Source: Saxidomus purpurata (lineage: Eukaryota > Mollusca > Bivalvia > Venerida > Veneridae). Taken from it: a DNA stretch of 64,000 nucleotides. A program made the position numbers and the translations under genes. This document shows positions 1 to 12,075 of the stretch, piece by piece (within the stretch, counting starts at the first letter, position 1; the number at the start of each line of letters is the position of its first letter). Under the pieces are notes generated by a model, which ran no database searches, was not told the origin of the DNA, and saw only the letters and a list, made by a program, of their open reading frames with translations. The stretch lies in contig JAFMSR010000005.1 in the NCBI GenBank assembly GCA_022818135.1, forward strand, positions 30,727,600 through 30,791,599, in the 5' to 3' direction.

Positions 1-3000
1 AATTTTCTTAACAGTTTTGATGTTAACTTGAGGAATTTCTTTTCCCCCCAAAACTCTGATTCAGTATGATAGCTTCCCTTTTCTTTGAAAATTCCAGCTA
101 AAAATTGACATGCACCCCAGTGTTTCAATAACAATCTAACTGTATGGTAGTTATTGTTTCATGTTAATGTCTACAGTAGCAACAATGACAACAACAAAAT
201 CCCTAGTATATATAACTTAATTTCAAAGTTTATGATATGTAGAACAGTTCTTACAGAAATTTTAGGTAGAAAACAAACAGAAAATCAATACTATAGTTTC
301 TGATAATTGCATCACTATTGAAATTGTTTTTCCCAATTGTTTGGAAGCAAAACAATTAACTGATTGTGTACATGTACATTAAGTTAAAATAAAGCTGAAA
401 ATCATACGTTAGAAAAATCCACATCCTAGTAGTATTGTAACAATTAATATATCACCGAAACATCACAATTTATTTAGGAAGGTAGCAATTAGCCGATTAA
501 GATGTTTCTCCGGACATTTCATGTAATAGAAAACCACAAAATATCCCACATTGTCATTGTTTATATCCTATGTCAGAATATCAGTGTAAAATACTGTATA
601 CTCAAGTGATACATAATCCAATGATTGAATCTGAGTCTGACTAACTAGCACATGAAACAAGGGACAATTTTTCTCTCAACCACAAATGTGTACGTCAGCT
701 GTAACAATGTAAGTAAGCAAAGCGATGAGGTATAAAAAAAAATATAGCCATAAAAGGTATGTACATTAACCTGTACCCTTCTGGTAGTATATGATTCTGT
801 CTTTGAGACCAGTGCAGATCATGATCAACCTAAACATTCTGTACAGTCTGATGATCCGATCAAGATCTACACTGTTCACTATTCAGTAAATACAAATTTG
901 TTTGGTACATCTTTCAACAAATAATAGTTATAGTACTATTCAAACTGAAAGCTGGTCAAAATAGTATAAAGGATGCTGTTGCTGTTGTTGTTGACAAAAT
1001 AGCATAATAAGTAAATACTGTGGCTAACGTGCCAGTAGTCAAATTTTTTTAAAAGTACAGTGTCTGACTCACATCTACACTTAAAATCGTCACAATATTG
1101 ACAGTCCTTTATTCATTGTTTTGAAACAGCTAAAACTTTAAATACTGCCTGATCAAATTACAAATATAAAACGGACTTATGCAAATTGCAGGCTTATGTT
1201 ACATGTAAGCAATACCCAAGGCAGTTGATAAATCTTTGATACACTTATACTTCATACATAAAAAAGTAAGGCCCGCTTGATCCTCTATAATAATAACAAC
1301 AATAATATAAACCATAGTAATTTCCCTGTACATAACTGCAAAAAATGAACATAAATAACATCTTATCATATCTATGTACAAGTCAATGCACATTAATGTC
1401 ATCTTATTTATAAAACAGACATAAAAAAGTAGAAAATTCAGATTTTTTTTGCATTATTTACATTAAAGTTGGTAATTTCTCCTACTTTAAAAAATGTATT
1501 ATGTCTTATTGATAAATAACATATCTTCCTCCTTTCTATAAAAATATTAAAGTCAATACAAAATCCACCATTTTTTTCATAAATGTTTATCTAACATCTA
1601 CCAGTAAACTTCCCTTTTCTGCTTATAAAACAATTTACAGTATTTTATCAAGTTATTATCAATACCTTACATGCATTATTTAAATAATGTTTCAAAATTT
1701 CTTACTTCAATTTGATTCAAATCCAACAGTTAAATGTAATAAATAGAAATAATCCCAGGTTTCAAAACAGAAATAAGAACAAGTCAACTCCTTCGCCTTT
1801 TCTGACTGTAAGCCGAATCATTACATCAACCAGGAAGTTTGCGAAATAAATCTGTACTTTGACAGGCGTTAGTGGATGTGTGACATCCGACCAATTGATA
1901 AATACTTTAATATAGGACTAGATTTATTATCAGTATTAAATAAGATGGTGGTCAAGACATTCATGACATGCATATATTACTGAATACAGTAACACTTCTT
2001 AACACTATGTAAGATAGTACATTTTTGCAGATTATTTTGGCTCCCAAAGACGAGAGGGTGCCCTCAAAAAGGGGCATCGAGTTAAAGGCAGGGCAGTTAT
2101 TGCACATTTGAATGCTTGAGAATTAGAAAAGTTCCTTCATAAATTGAAAATTTGCTTTTATCAATTAGGCGTAACAACTTTATATAAGGAAAATCTGCTT
2201 TTAGATTGTACTTCAAAAGTTTCTATACCTTGTTACATTGCATCTATGTCTGACACAAAAAAGGAAGCAAAAAAGAGGTTAAAACACGGTTTTCTTATTT
2301 GTTCATTAATTTTGTTTTTTAACACATGACAATGTTTCTATGTCTTGGTTGACCCTATAATGAACTGGTCCATCTTTAATTTGAGATACCTGTTGTTCAA
2401 ATGATTGCTTAGCAAAATTTAACTTACCCAACAACAAGCAGTGAAGATCATGTTCAGACCACACATATGTACATGCTGATCATAATCTACACTGGTGGCA
2501 AAAGGCAGAATCACTAGCGACCATCAGGGTAAGGCCGTAGCATTTCTCAACTAGAATTTGTTGATTGCATGTACGTAATCTCAATTTCCTGTGCTGTACT
2601 TACTTTAATTTTTAGACAATGAAATAATTTCACTTCTGAAGGTCACTGTGACCTTGACTTTTGCCCTTTTGACCTCAGTATAAGTAGGGGTGTTCAACTA
2701 TCAGAACCAAAATGCATACCAAGTTTGAGTGTCATATGCTCAAGGGTTCTCTTTTTTATGGACAGTATTGTATATATTGTGTAATGACCCCACCACATCT
2801 TGAGACCAAGGGGTCAGAGTGTTGTGCAATGCCAGGAGAATATAGCAAAATTGTGGGAAAGTTTCAAGTTCCTGGTGCCAACAGTGTAGAAGGAGTTAAT
2901 GACTAGGACATACTGATGGCAACGATTATCACATCACCACCATCGCGCCGCTAGAGCGCGCAGATAATAATTCGGGTAAAATATGTTCACTATTTCAGTT

Positions 3001-3260
3001 CATGTCCTACTTACAAATACATTGGTATCTACTGATTATGAGCAACCTAGTTATAAAGTTATCTGACAATTTGTCATTTTAAATCTTCCTTATTTGTAAC
3101 ATATATAACATGCTATCTCACAAATCCTGTTTCAAATGATAACTGAAAAAATATGATTAAAATCATTTTCAATATTGTGGTTTTATCAATACCTTGACAT
3201 TATTAGGTGCTGATTTGCTTTATTTCACTCATTAAACAAAGTATCTCTTATGATACCCAG
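1..3260. other. AT-rich non-coding stretch with repeat fragments
   Basis: No exon could be supported. Copies of the GATC-palindrome repeat lie near 770-905 and 2430-2535, and a fragment of the 'gtgaccttgac' module near 2640-2690. The region is probably intron or upstream flank of the plus-strand gene ending at 4948. Confidence 0.5.
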
Positions 3261-3476
3261 TACTGAAATTACAGGGGAAATTCACTTATCAGAGACAGAA
3301 CAAGCATTTTTTCAGTACAAGAAGCAATTGTCAGACATTGTGTCTAAGCTGTATGTGGTGTTATGTGTCCTGTTGAAGGACACCAGTCCTGATGACACTA
3401 CACTCGGCCAGATATCAAAATGCAGACCTTTGACCTGCTTCCTTGCATTGACCATCATAACCTACCAATTCCGGCA
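3261..3476 (+). CDS. Unrecognised plus-strand gene, candidate exon 1 of 4
   Basis: 216 nt, phase 2 to 2, in a 76-codon open stretch. The translation includes EIHLSETEQAFFQYKKQLSD, IVSKLYVVLCVLLKD and RPLTCFLALTIITYQFRQ, an amphipathic then hydrophobic composition suggesting helices. The donor CGGCA/GTAAGT is close to consensus; the acceptor is ATACCCAG/T, or 14 bases later ATTACAG/GG in a different phase. I do not recognise the family. The evidence is the chain of four exons with agreeing phases, not homology. Upstream exons were not found in the window. Confidence 0.5.
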
Positions 3477-3964
3477 GTAAGTCTTTTCAGGCAATCTACT
3501 TTCTATACTATTGTATGATTCATTAAAAAGTTTTTAACTGAAATCATCTTATCTCCCATTGCACCTCTCTTACCAGTCTCAAAACACAACGCCCTACGAC
3601 TTTTTTCTATGTTAATTCATTGTACATATGTGAAAAGTGCGCCTTCTTGGATCGGGCCTTTTTGGACCCAAATCATATTAAAAGTGAAATTTTGATTAAT
3701 TATTAATTATATTAATAACTTAATTACACATACTTAGAATATACATTGTATAAAAGTATAAAGACTTCACCTGCTTTTACACAAGTATATAAACAATATT
3801 ATTGGTAGTTGGAGTAAGCCACATTTACCTGTTTTTTGTTCACAAAGTATTGTATACATAATTTGATGATAATTCAATCAATATGCAAGATTTTTTGTTC
3901 ATAATGTAAGCTTATGGAATCTCTGATAAGAAATGGTCACTTTCATTAATTTCCAATTATGTAG

Positions 3965-4006
3965 AATCTGGGGATGCTTGAATGCAAAGAGAGTGGCTGA
4001 TAATGA
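3965..4006 (+). CDS. Unrecognised plus-strand gene, candidate exon 2 of 4
   Basis: 42 nt, phase 2 to 2, encoding IWGCLNAKRVADN. The acceptor is CAATTATGTAG/A and the donor AATGA/GTAAGTG. Of the three entry phases only phase 2 is free of stops, and that is the phase the previous exon requires. Confidence 0.5.
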
Positions 4007-4298
4007 GTAAGTGTACTAGATATGAAGAAAGGAACCAAATACATATTTACTGCTATGAATTTATTTCAAAACTATTTTACGTCAAATTCTTAAAAGAAGG
4101 ACCAATTGAAATTTGCCATTACAGATCAAATGGCTTCAGCAAACAATGAAATAATAAACAATAAAATAAAGGGAAACTTTGTATATGCTTTATTCCAGCG
4201 TATATGATACATTTGTTTTATAATACAAGCTTTACTGTACAATGTATTTAGTATATTTTGTTTGTAGGGGTTTCATGCTCTTTCTAACCATTGTTCAG

Positions 4299-4428
4299 TT
4301 ACCTTACCATTGTTCCTTGGAAGAACCAGTACTGGAACCTTATCCTCCAAATGAAACTGCCAACTCTCTCACATAAAGAGACATGGTTGATAGCAGGGGT
4401 CATACCAATGAGCAGTTACTGTGACAAG
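4299..4428 (+). CDS. Unrecognised plus-strand gene, candidate exon 3 of 4
   Basis: 130 nt, phase 2 to 0, encoding YLTIVPWKNQYWNLILQMKL and then HKETWLIAGVIPMSSYCDK. The polypyrimidine tract and acceptor are CTTTCTAACCATTGTTCAG/T; the donor is GACAAG/GTACATG. The Trp/Tyr-rich, stop-free frame looks like protein. An alternative acceptor 31 bp upstream (at 4268) gives a different frame that stops at 4376. Confidence 0.5.
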
Positions 4429-4897
4429 GTACATGTAATACAAGATAAATGAAAAACAAGTTGGCTACTTAGGGTACGGTCAAAGTGATCTGGTAATGGA
4501 GGAGGATAAGTTTAGGTTCTTAAAGGTTTTGAAAATCAGTTGTCATTTTCTTTCTTTTTTTCTTTTGCTAAAAGATTTTTTTTTGGGTATTGTTTGAAAT
4601 CTTGGCATCGATGGATAATATTCCTGGCACCAATTTCAAATTTCTTTTGCCATTCTGCACAATATAGAGCTTTTGGCAATTTTGGTTGAGACCTTAGTTC
4701 TAAGTCCCTTAACTTGTCAGGGCCATGATTGGTGATCCAATGTACATTGTCAAACTGTACTTTAGTTGTATATTTTTGAATTGTTAATGAAACGGTTACA
4801 AATGTTTATCTGAAAACAAACAGCTTGAAATTTGATTTGTCTGAAATATAATTAAGACATGTCCTTTGTATTGTAATAAAAAGTGGGCCTTTTTCAG

Positions 4898-4948
4898 GCC
4901 TTCTGGACCAACACCTTTGATATAATATACAAACAGACGGTGATTTAA
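4898..4948 (+). CDS. Unrecognised plus-strand gene, candidate last coding exon
   Basis: 51 nt in phase 0: AFWTNTFDIIYKQTVI then TAA. The acceptor GCCTTTTTCAG/GCC has a good pyrimidine tract. It follows the phase-0 donor at 4428 and gives a C-terminal end without further introns. Convergent orientation towards the pikachurin gene leaves about 12 kb between the two stop codons. Confidence 0.45.
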   Translation, partial: AFWTNTFDIIYKQTVI

Positions 4949-5257
4949 TGTGAAAATAATTCACCACTCTACAAGCTAGTGATTTTTTTCAGATTCTATG
5001 GGCAAATAGAAATTCACATGTTCAGGAATAACTAGAGTGGTGGAACATATGCTGGCAGAATCCCTATGCTGGTGGTATCTCCGAAAAACGGCTATAAACA
5101 GAAAAACAGATGAAGAAATATTTTTCAGGGTATATTCAGCATTGACAGTCGATGAAATGCTTTTACAGCAAAAATAGTGATAGCCGCGCGTGCAGCTCTG
5201 TGATGTCACAGCAGCCGATACAATGGTACTAGATCCATTCCGCTAGAAAAATTCTTA

Positions 5258-5263
5258 AATAAA
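5258..5263 (+). terminator. Candidate poly(A) signal of the plus-strand gene
   Basis: A canonical AATAAA lies about 310 bp after the TAA at 4948, a usual 3' UTR length. Another AATAAA lies at about 5824, in the text 'ggcgaataaacttt'. Confidence 0.35.
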
Positions 5264-6789
5264 GACATCAAAATCACGCAGTTAAAGTTAGCATTTTTGA
5301 TATTTAAAACTTATTTCTTTCGTATAAAAATATATATTCTATGGAAACTGTTATCTTTTGTTAGTTAATATTCAGGCTCTAAAAACTGTTTTCCACCTGT
5401 TGGTTGTCAAATATCACATACCGCCAGCATTGGTTCACTTTGTGGTGAAATTTCAGGTTTTGTCATGTGTCCTGTCAATAGCTCCCAGAATGACGTAGTC
5501 ACGTGATGACGCACATCAACATCTTGTTTTGATTTAGCAGGGATAACATTATGTTTTTGCTGAGGCAAATCAAAATGGTTAGGATTTCCTGCTTTCTGAA
5601 CAGCTGATATACATTCAAAATACCTCCAGCATAGGTTCCCCCACTATATGTATTTTTATTATCTCTTGAACTTTGTTCAAGCAGTTTTCCAACTTTAACT
5701 TCAGAGCTATATATTATTATAGTCGTTGTTATGACTAATATCCATGTAAGACACATAATATGCTTGTGTGTACTATATTTAAATGTGTGTATATATTTTG
5801 TATGGGACAGAGGCCTAATGGCGAATAAACTTTGTGATTGTCATACTGAACAAAGTTAACATAGTAAAAATAACAACAGTAACAGTAAAATTAAATAAAA
5901 GACAATAAACATAATTATGAAAAATAATTGTAGTGACTCGGAGACAGCCTATACATTTTTCTTCAGGTACGGATCCGGGAAGTTTCAGGCTTTAGGCCAT
6001 GACACTGACCCAGAGACCAGGTCTCGAGGTCTGGACTCGGACCCAGAGACACCCCCTAATTTATGACGATTGTTTCAGTGGCTTTGATTGACTTTTTTGT
6101 TCCCGTCACATCAGTATGTAAATCAGAACTGCATTCCTATTATACCTATATAGAGACAGTACCAATGATAAACGAGCGTAGGTTACAATAAAAAGGTATT
6201 TTGAATAAAGCAGGAACAAGAAAATACGCTACATCCATGCATGCCTTCGGGCTTCTCAAAATGACAAAAATGTAAATTAAAAATACGCTTTCAGAAGAGT
6301 TGTCTCTCATTATTGACATAAAATGAATTGGTGTCAGTTTTCTTGCAAAGAATCGTCTCAAAATAACTGTTCAAAGGAATTTACCTCGATTTTATTCCTT
6401 CTTTCTGTTTCCAAACTTTTCAGGAAGTAAAATTCCCCTACATGTTGAAATTAACCCGCAGTGGCTCCCGGTTCGCTTGATCTGCATAATAGGAAGGCCA
6501 AGTTCAAGCAATTAGTTGTCAAATTTCTATGTTAGCGCCCTCTATGAAAAGTCAGCGCACCTGTCGAGGAAGGGAAGTCATCTATGGCGCGGAAATTTAA
6601 AATCGACCAACTCGGAGATTAGCGACTTGATATAATATTTGATTGCTTGTGAGGTTTTGGTGTTTCTTTCTCATACATAGTAAATCCCATTATAAACCTG
6701 TAAAGGTTTCATTTTGGGTCAGTGTAGAACTAATCTCAAATACAAAAAGCTGCAGAATTCCGTCAGTCTAGATGATCGTACACATGTAG
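5264..6789. other. Intergenic stretch, nothing recognised
   Basis: Non-coding and AT-rich. A GC-richer patch with 'cccagagac' repeated near 6007-6052 is the only visible structure. The open frames at 5499-5756 and 6146-6361 have no splice context or protein signal. Confidence 0.4.
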
Positions 6790-7390
6790 ATTGCATGGAA
6801 CGCCAAATCTACTTATACTAAAATATTTGAAGAGGTCTTTAAATAATTGGAGAGCTCTAATTCAATTAATGATATCAAAATTTGATTTAAAGCGCGCAAT
6901 AAAAGAATTGAAGACCTCTACAATTTGATAAGTGATATCAAAAATTAAGGTGTATTTCAGCTGTTTTTTAGAGCTCTGTAATTGAATTGAAGAGGTCTCT
7001 AATTGTTTTACAGCTCGCTACAAATTAAAATAGAGAGGTCTGGAATTCAAATAGAGACCTCTCTAAATCAATTTGAGCGCAGTGAAATTCAATTTTAGAT
7101 ATCTTGAATGTATGCCAAATGTACATATACTCAATTATTTGAAGAGGTCTTTAAATATTTGGAGAGGTCTATAAATCAATTAAAGACATCAAAAATTTGT
7201 TTGTAGCGCGGTTTAAATCAATTGATTTGGAGACATCTATAATTCAATTGAAGATGTCTCCATTTGAATTGGAGACCTATTATTGTTTTACAGCACGCAA
7301 GAAATAAATTAATGATATCAAAAATTGTTTTTGAGAGGTCTATAATTGAATTGTACCCCCTTCAATTGTTTTATTTGAGAGATCTCTATT
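6790..7390. repeat. Mosaic of short palindromic motifs (AGAGGTCT / AATTGAATT type)
   Basis: About 600 bp in which variants of 'gagaggtct' or 'agacctct', 'aattcaattga', 'gatatcaaaaattt' and 'agcgcgc' alternate at short intervals in both orientations. It is not a tandem repeat with one period; motifs recur in shuffled order, many of them self-complementary. It is unlike the other repeats in the window. Confidence 0.7.
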
Positions 7391-7935
7391 TCAAGGTTGT
7401 TACTGGATTGTGATCAACAGTATTGATAAGATTGGGGTAGTGTCAAGTTCACCTGGGGAGAAATCACAAGGTCTGCCAGGACTTTAAACAATGTAAATGG
7501 ATCTAGATTGGGGTCTATTATTATGACCCATCTAGATATAACCCAGAGAACAACAAAGTTCAGTTCGCAGAGTTGTGGCTCCTTGTATTTTTTTCTTTTT
7601 CAATTAGCTGTACATCTACCTGTACAGAGATTTTTGTGCCCACTTCATCTCCAAAACCCTTGGCCAGATTAGAATGAAACCTCACAAGAGTGATTGATAC
7701 CAAGCCTAGTTGTGCATGCTCTTACCAGGTTTTTTTTTTATTATTTTGTTATGGCTATTTTTCTCTGCAGCATATATGGAGATTACGTGTGGTTTGATCT
7801 CCAAAATGCATGACCAGAGTTGAATGAAACTTCACAGATTGGCACTTGGCCTAGATGTGACGCCAATTTTGACCTATGGGTTTTTAATTAAACACTCTTG
7901 GTAGAGGACCACTAGGCCACAACATATACTAACAA
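7391..7935. repeat. Degenerate pearl-like core modules
   Basis: Two diverged modules near 7620-7710 and 7780-7900 share 'atctccaaaa...ccagagtt(a)gaatgaaac(t)tcacag'. No clear ends remain. Confidence 0.4.
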
Positions 7936-9740
7936 GAGCACAGCCTGCGGGTGCTGAACGCTCGTCTGATTTTATCCTTCTAGTAAGTTTATTCATCTCC
8001 ATTTTCTAAGTAACAGTGTCCTTGACCTCAAAACGCAATCCCACAAAAAGGTTTTCATAATAATAACTAGACACTAAGTTTGGTCACAATAATTCAACTG
8101 CAACTAAAGATATTGTTCCCCCCCCCCCCATTTTTCTATTTTTAGAAAAAAACATGGACTTTGACCCCATGAGCCCCAAGCACAATCCCAATTAATTTAA
8201 AAGTATTTTTTTTGTATTACAGACTTAATATTTTAGTAATATTATCATTGATTATGTCATTTGTAACTAAGGATATCAAGCATATTACTGTTTATTTAGT
8301 TAGTGTGTTTGGCAATGACCCCAGGAGCCCCAAAACCCAACCCTATCTTCTTAAATACTTATAACAACAGAAGTTGGTTACATTATGTCAACTGTAACTA
8401 AAGATATTGAATATAATACAGTTTTCCTATTTTTAGTAACAGTGACCTTGACCCCAGGAGTCCTAACATACAATCTAACTAAAGATATTCATGAATACTT
8501 CTTATACACTAAGTTTGGTTGCTTTCTGTTGACTGTTACAAAAATATTGTGTGTATGAAACTTTCTAAGTTAAGAAGGGGCAATAATCCAGCCATATACA
8601 TTACAGGATTATGTAACTTGTAAAATTCTTTATACTATTTTACATTTGATAATGAACAGGTATTCCAAGTTTGAAGTGATAGCTTTGATAGTTTGAATGT
8701 AAGTGGCCCCAAGCGCAAAACTTAAAAAATCAGACTAGCTAAAAATGACTAAGTCCAAAAATACTAAAATATCCCTTCCCCCTTCCCCTCCCCTTCCAAA
8801 TGTGTGACTCCAAAACCCGTTTGAAATATTGAAGCACATTATCCATTTATTGTTTGTGAAAAATTTGTCATCAATCTAACAGAAAAAGAAGAAGCTATGT
8901 CCAATTTTTTACCCCAAACAAAAGGGCCAAGATGGCCCTATATGGCGCACACCTTGGTACAAGTCAACTTGCCTGGTGGAAGATCACAATGTTATATACC
9001 AAACAAGTGATCCCCCGGGCAAGGTCAATTTTTACCCCAGGGGCATAATTTGAACAAACTTTGAAGATGTGTACTAGGCAATGCTACATGCCAAATATCT
9101 AAGCTTAGGCCTTGTGGTTTCAAGAAGAATATTTAAAGTTTTTCCTATATAAGCCTATGTAAAACTATGTGAACCCCCTTGTGGGGTCAATTTTGATCCG
9201 GGGCTCATAATTTGAACAATCTTGGTAGAGGTCCACTAGACAGTGCTACATGCCAAACATCTAATCTCTAGGCCTTGTGGTTTCAGAGAAGATTTTTTGA
9301 GTTTTTCCTATTTGTTGCCATAGCAACCAGAGTTCTGCATGGAATGGAATTCTTTGAACAACTTTGATAGAGCTTCATGCAAGGAACATCCCTGCAAAGT
9401 TTCATCAACATTGGCCCAATGGTTTCAGAGGAGATGTTGTTGAAGGAAATGGTGGACGGACGGACGTATGACATACGACGGACAGAATGCGATCCTAGTA
9501 GCTCACTCTGGCACTTTGTGATAGGTGAGCTAAAAACAGGTGAGACTCAGCATCTTTAGGATACAATTTGAAGAAGGGTATATTAGATGAACAAGTTTCC
9601 CAAGTTTCAAAGTGATGGCTTTGATAGTTTCCATGTAAGTGACCTAAATGCAAAACTTAACCAACGACAACAACAATGACGGCGACGACAATCAAGTGAC
9701 GACAATAGCTCATTTTTAAAAAAAAGTCAGACGAGCTAAA
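7936..9740 (+). mobile_element. Pearl/HINE-like element, 'GCTCGTCTGA' family, with another element nested inside
   Basis: The head reads 'acaagagcacagcctgcggg' and 'gaacgctcgtctgattt'; the far end at 9724-9740 reads 'aaagtcagacgagctaaa', the inverted complement of the head motif. Between them lie tandem core modules ('gtgaccttgaccccaggag', 'caactgtaactaaagatatt'). A second tail copy lies near 8640-8745. A tract of CAACGAC/GACGAC precedes the end. A different element occupies 8925-9537. Confidence 0.6.
8925..9537 (+). mobile_element. Pearl/HINE-like element, 'AGCTCACCT' family, copy 1
   Basis: The head carries the hairpin 'gggccaagatggccc' and then the 'cacacctt' subterminal motif. Two core modules of about 165 bp follow ('gggtcaattttgatc', 'tgctacatgccaaa', 'ggccttgtggtttcag'), then a GGACGGACGGACG tract and the end 'ataggtgagctaaaa', an inverted complement of the AGCTCACCT head motif. 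The overlapping open frames at 9283-9474 and 9377-9559 are repeat-derived. Confidence 0.65.
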
Positions 9741-11935
9741 AATCTAAGCTTGAGACCTAATAAATGGATTGAACAGGAAGATATTTAAATTATTACACTA
9801 CTTAAAGCAAGCAAGGCTCCGATTAGGCCTGAAATTGAGCTCCACCAAGATCTGAAGGCCGTACACATTTTGTCCTGGTTTGTCAACGAAGGCTTACATA
9901 ATGAAGCCGCCACAGTGCCAAGGTCAAATATAGCATATTTTAATCATTGTTAAAATAATGTAGTTTGAAGAGTTTTAAGGTCTAATATGGCAAGTCTTGC
10001 TCTATCAAGGGCAATAACTCTAGAACTACAAGTCAGATCTATCCTTTAATCAAGCTTGGTCAACGTCTGGTGGCCAATATATACATTGTACCAAAGTTTG
10101 AACTGGATTGCTTCAGTAATATGGATGCAACGAATAAATTGAATTGACACCATCATTCATCGTACCTAGAACTACAAAGGGCAACAACTGTAGTGTTGCT
10201 GAGGCAACAAAATCTAAACTCACAGGGCTAAACTTTCAAGTGCCAAGTTTGTTCATATACACCAGACCATTTCTTAGATAAGGCTCTGGACAGACAAGCT
10301 GACGGAAAGACAGATAATGCCAAACTATTATCAATGGGCTTTCTGCTAGGGGTAACAAAAATCTTGCAGAGTGTTGTATCTCAGAGTTATAACAAAGCTT
10401 AAATGTATTTGAAAATTTATTGATTCATGTAACAGTTCATTGTTAATATGACAATTACAAAACAACAAAAGGTAGAGAACATCTGCACATTTCTGTAGAA
10501 ATCTATATACAACAGGAAAAAATGAAACCTTGCGGTAAACTGCATTTATTTGAACAATAGAACTTAAATACAAATACACATATCGTTAACTTGAATACAA
10601 GGAAGTTTTGGAATGTTTGACAGTAGGTGTGTAGTAGCTGATCCAGTCATAAGATTTGGTCCTTGCTTGCGAATGTTTACAGTGAACAAATATCTCATTG
10701 AGATCACATGGATATCAAGGCTAGACCAAGAAAATATTGTGGTTCTGGTATCAGCCTGAAGAAATTAGGGCAGGTTAGTATGAAAAGAGATTTGTTTTTC
10801 ATATAACCATGGTCTCTTTAAACAAAACTGCGCACCATGCTTCTCCATAATGGAGTCGGAAAGTGTTACTACCAAAAGTAACCGCAGCATAGGGGACCAG
10901 AAACTATGGGCAATATCAATTTGTTCTGGCCTTACCATCATTCAACATTTCTGCATATAATTTTATGAATTAAAACTATCAGCATATTGGTAATCTGATA
11001 TTTCACTGACTTTTTTTATAAAACTGCATGAAAAATACGGGCCCTATGCATGCTCTATCCATCTATCAGCTGTTTTTGGTACCGGCCAAAAAAATTAATC
11101 ATGAGCCAAACTGTACCCTTATTTGAACACCCTCATAGATGTACACATGTATGTATTTTCTGTATTTGGAATGAAAGAGAAGCAGATGGGGCAGATTACC
11201 CCCCTTGGATTGCAGACTACATAACTACAGACATATGGTTCTCTATACTGTGACAATATTTGAAGCAAGAAAGGCAGAAAATGGCAAGACTTTTTGCTGA
11301 CCACAGAACTGTACAAAACTGTCCAAGGAATGCTATTCAAAACAGCTCCTTGACGTCTATTTGAAGCTGTATTAATAGTAGGTGTTATGTAACAGAATTC
11401 TTTCAAAACCATTTGAGACTCTAACCTTTACCACAAACTTTAAAATGGACTTGGTCAATCTTTCAATTTGGACAGGGCCATTTTGTATTCTATGGTTATA
11501 GAAAAAATATATTACCCTTCAAAATGACCATATTGTCAAGAAATGAAGCTTAAAACACAATAGATGCTTTCATAAATTGTAAGAAGTAATTTATATCAAG
11601 TGATTTCTTTTACTGACTGATATCAGTGAAAAAATATGCAAACAGAAAGGTCAGATTTTCGCTATTTGACTACCATAGTCAAAAACGTTTTTAACAGATT
11701 TCCTCTATATTCAATTCACAGATTCCTATATTTCGTTCTTAACTTTGGAAATATTCATTATTCTAGGAGTATCATATACAGTGATTAATGTTTTTCTTAA
11801 AGTTGTGACAGTCACTTTGAAAGGTAATATCACTTAACAGAACTGTGACATGTAGGTTCTGACAAATATTACATTAATACATATTGTACAAAGTATAACA
11901 TCTAACAGAACTATTACAGAAATACAAAAGACGAA
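9741..11935. other. Intergenic stretch with a degenerate pearl-like remnant
   Basis: About 9,960-10,350 holds diverged modules ('agggcaataactctagaac', 'ggacagacaagctgacgg'). The rest is AT-rich with no supported exon; the open frames at 10346-10579 and 11050-11412 lack splice or family evidence. Confidence 0.4.
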
Positions 11936-12075
11936 ACAAGAGGGCCAAGATGGCCCTATATAGCTCACCTTGGTACAAGTCCACTTGCCTGGTGGAAGAT
12001 CACTAGACAATATTATATACCAAGTAGGTTTTCATATATACGTCTTTGTAAAACAAGCCAGGTAAGCTAAAAACA
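11936..12075 (+). mobile_element. 'AGCTCACCT' family, internally deleted copy
   Basis: The head 'agagggccaagatggcccta' and 'agctcaccttggtacaag' is followed within about 110 bp by the tail 'ccaggtaagctaaaa'. All core modules are missing. Confidence 0.55.

Noticed and set aside
4268..4376. Alternative acceptor for the third plus-strand exon
   Set aside because: It keeps phase but ends quickly at a TAA; the acceptor at 4298 has a better pyrimidine tract, and its frame runs to a good donor and a further phase-matched exon.
9283..9559. Overlapping frames on both strands, also at 40,576-40,846 and 51,751-52,178
   Set aside because: They translate the last module of the AGCTCACCT element; similar peptides in three places reflect repeat copies, not a gene family.
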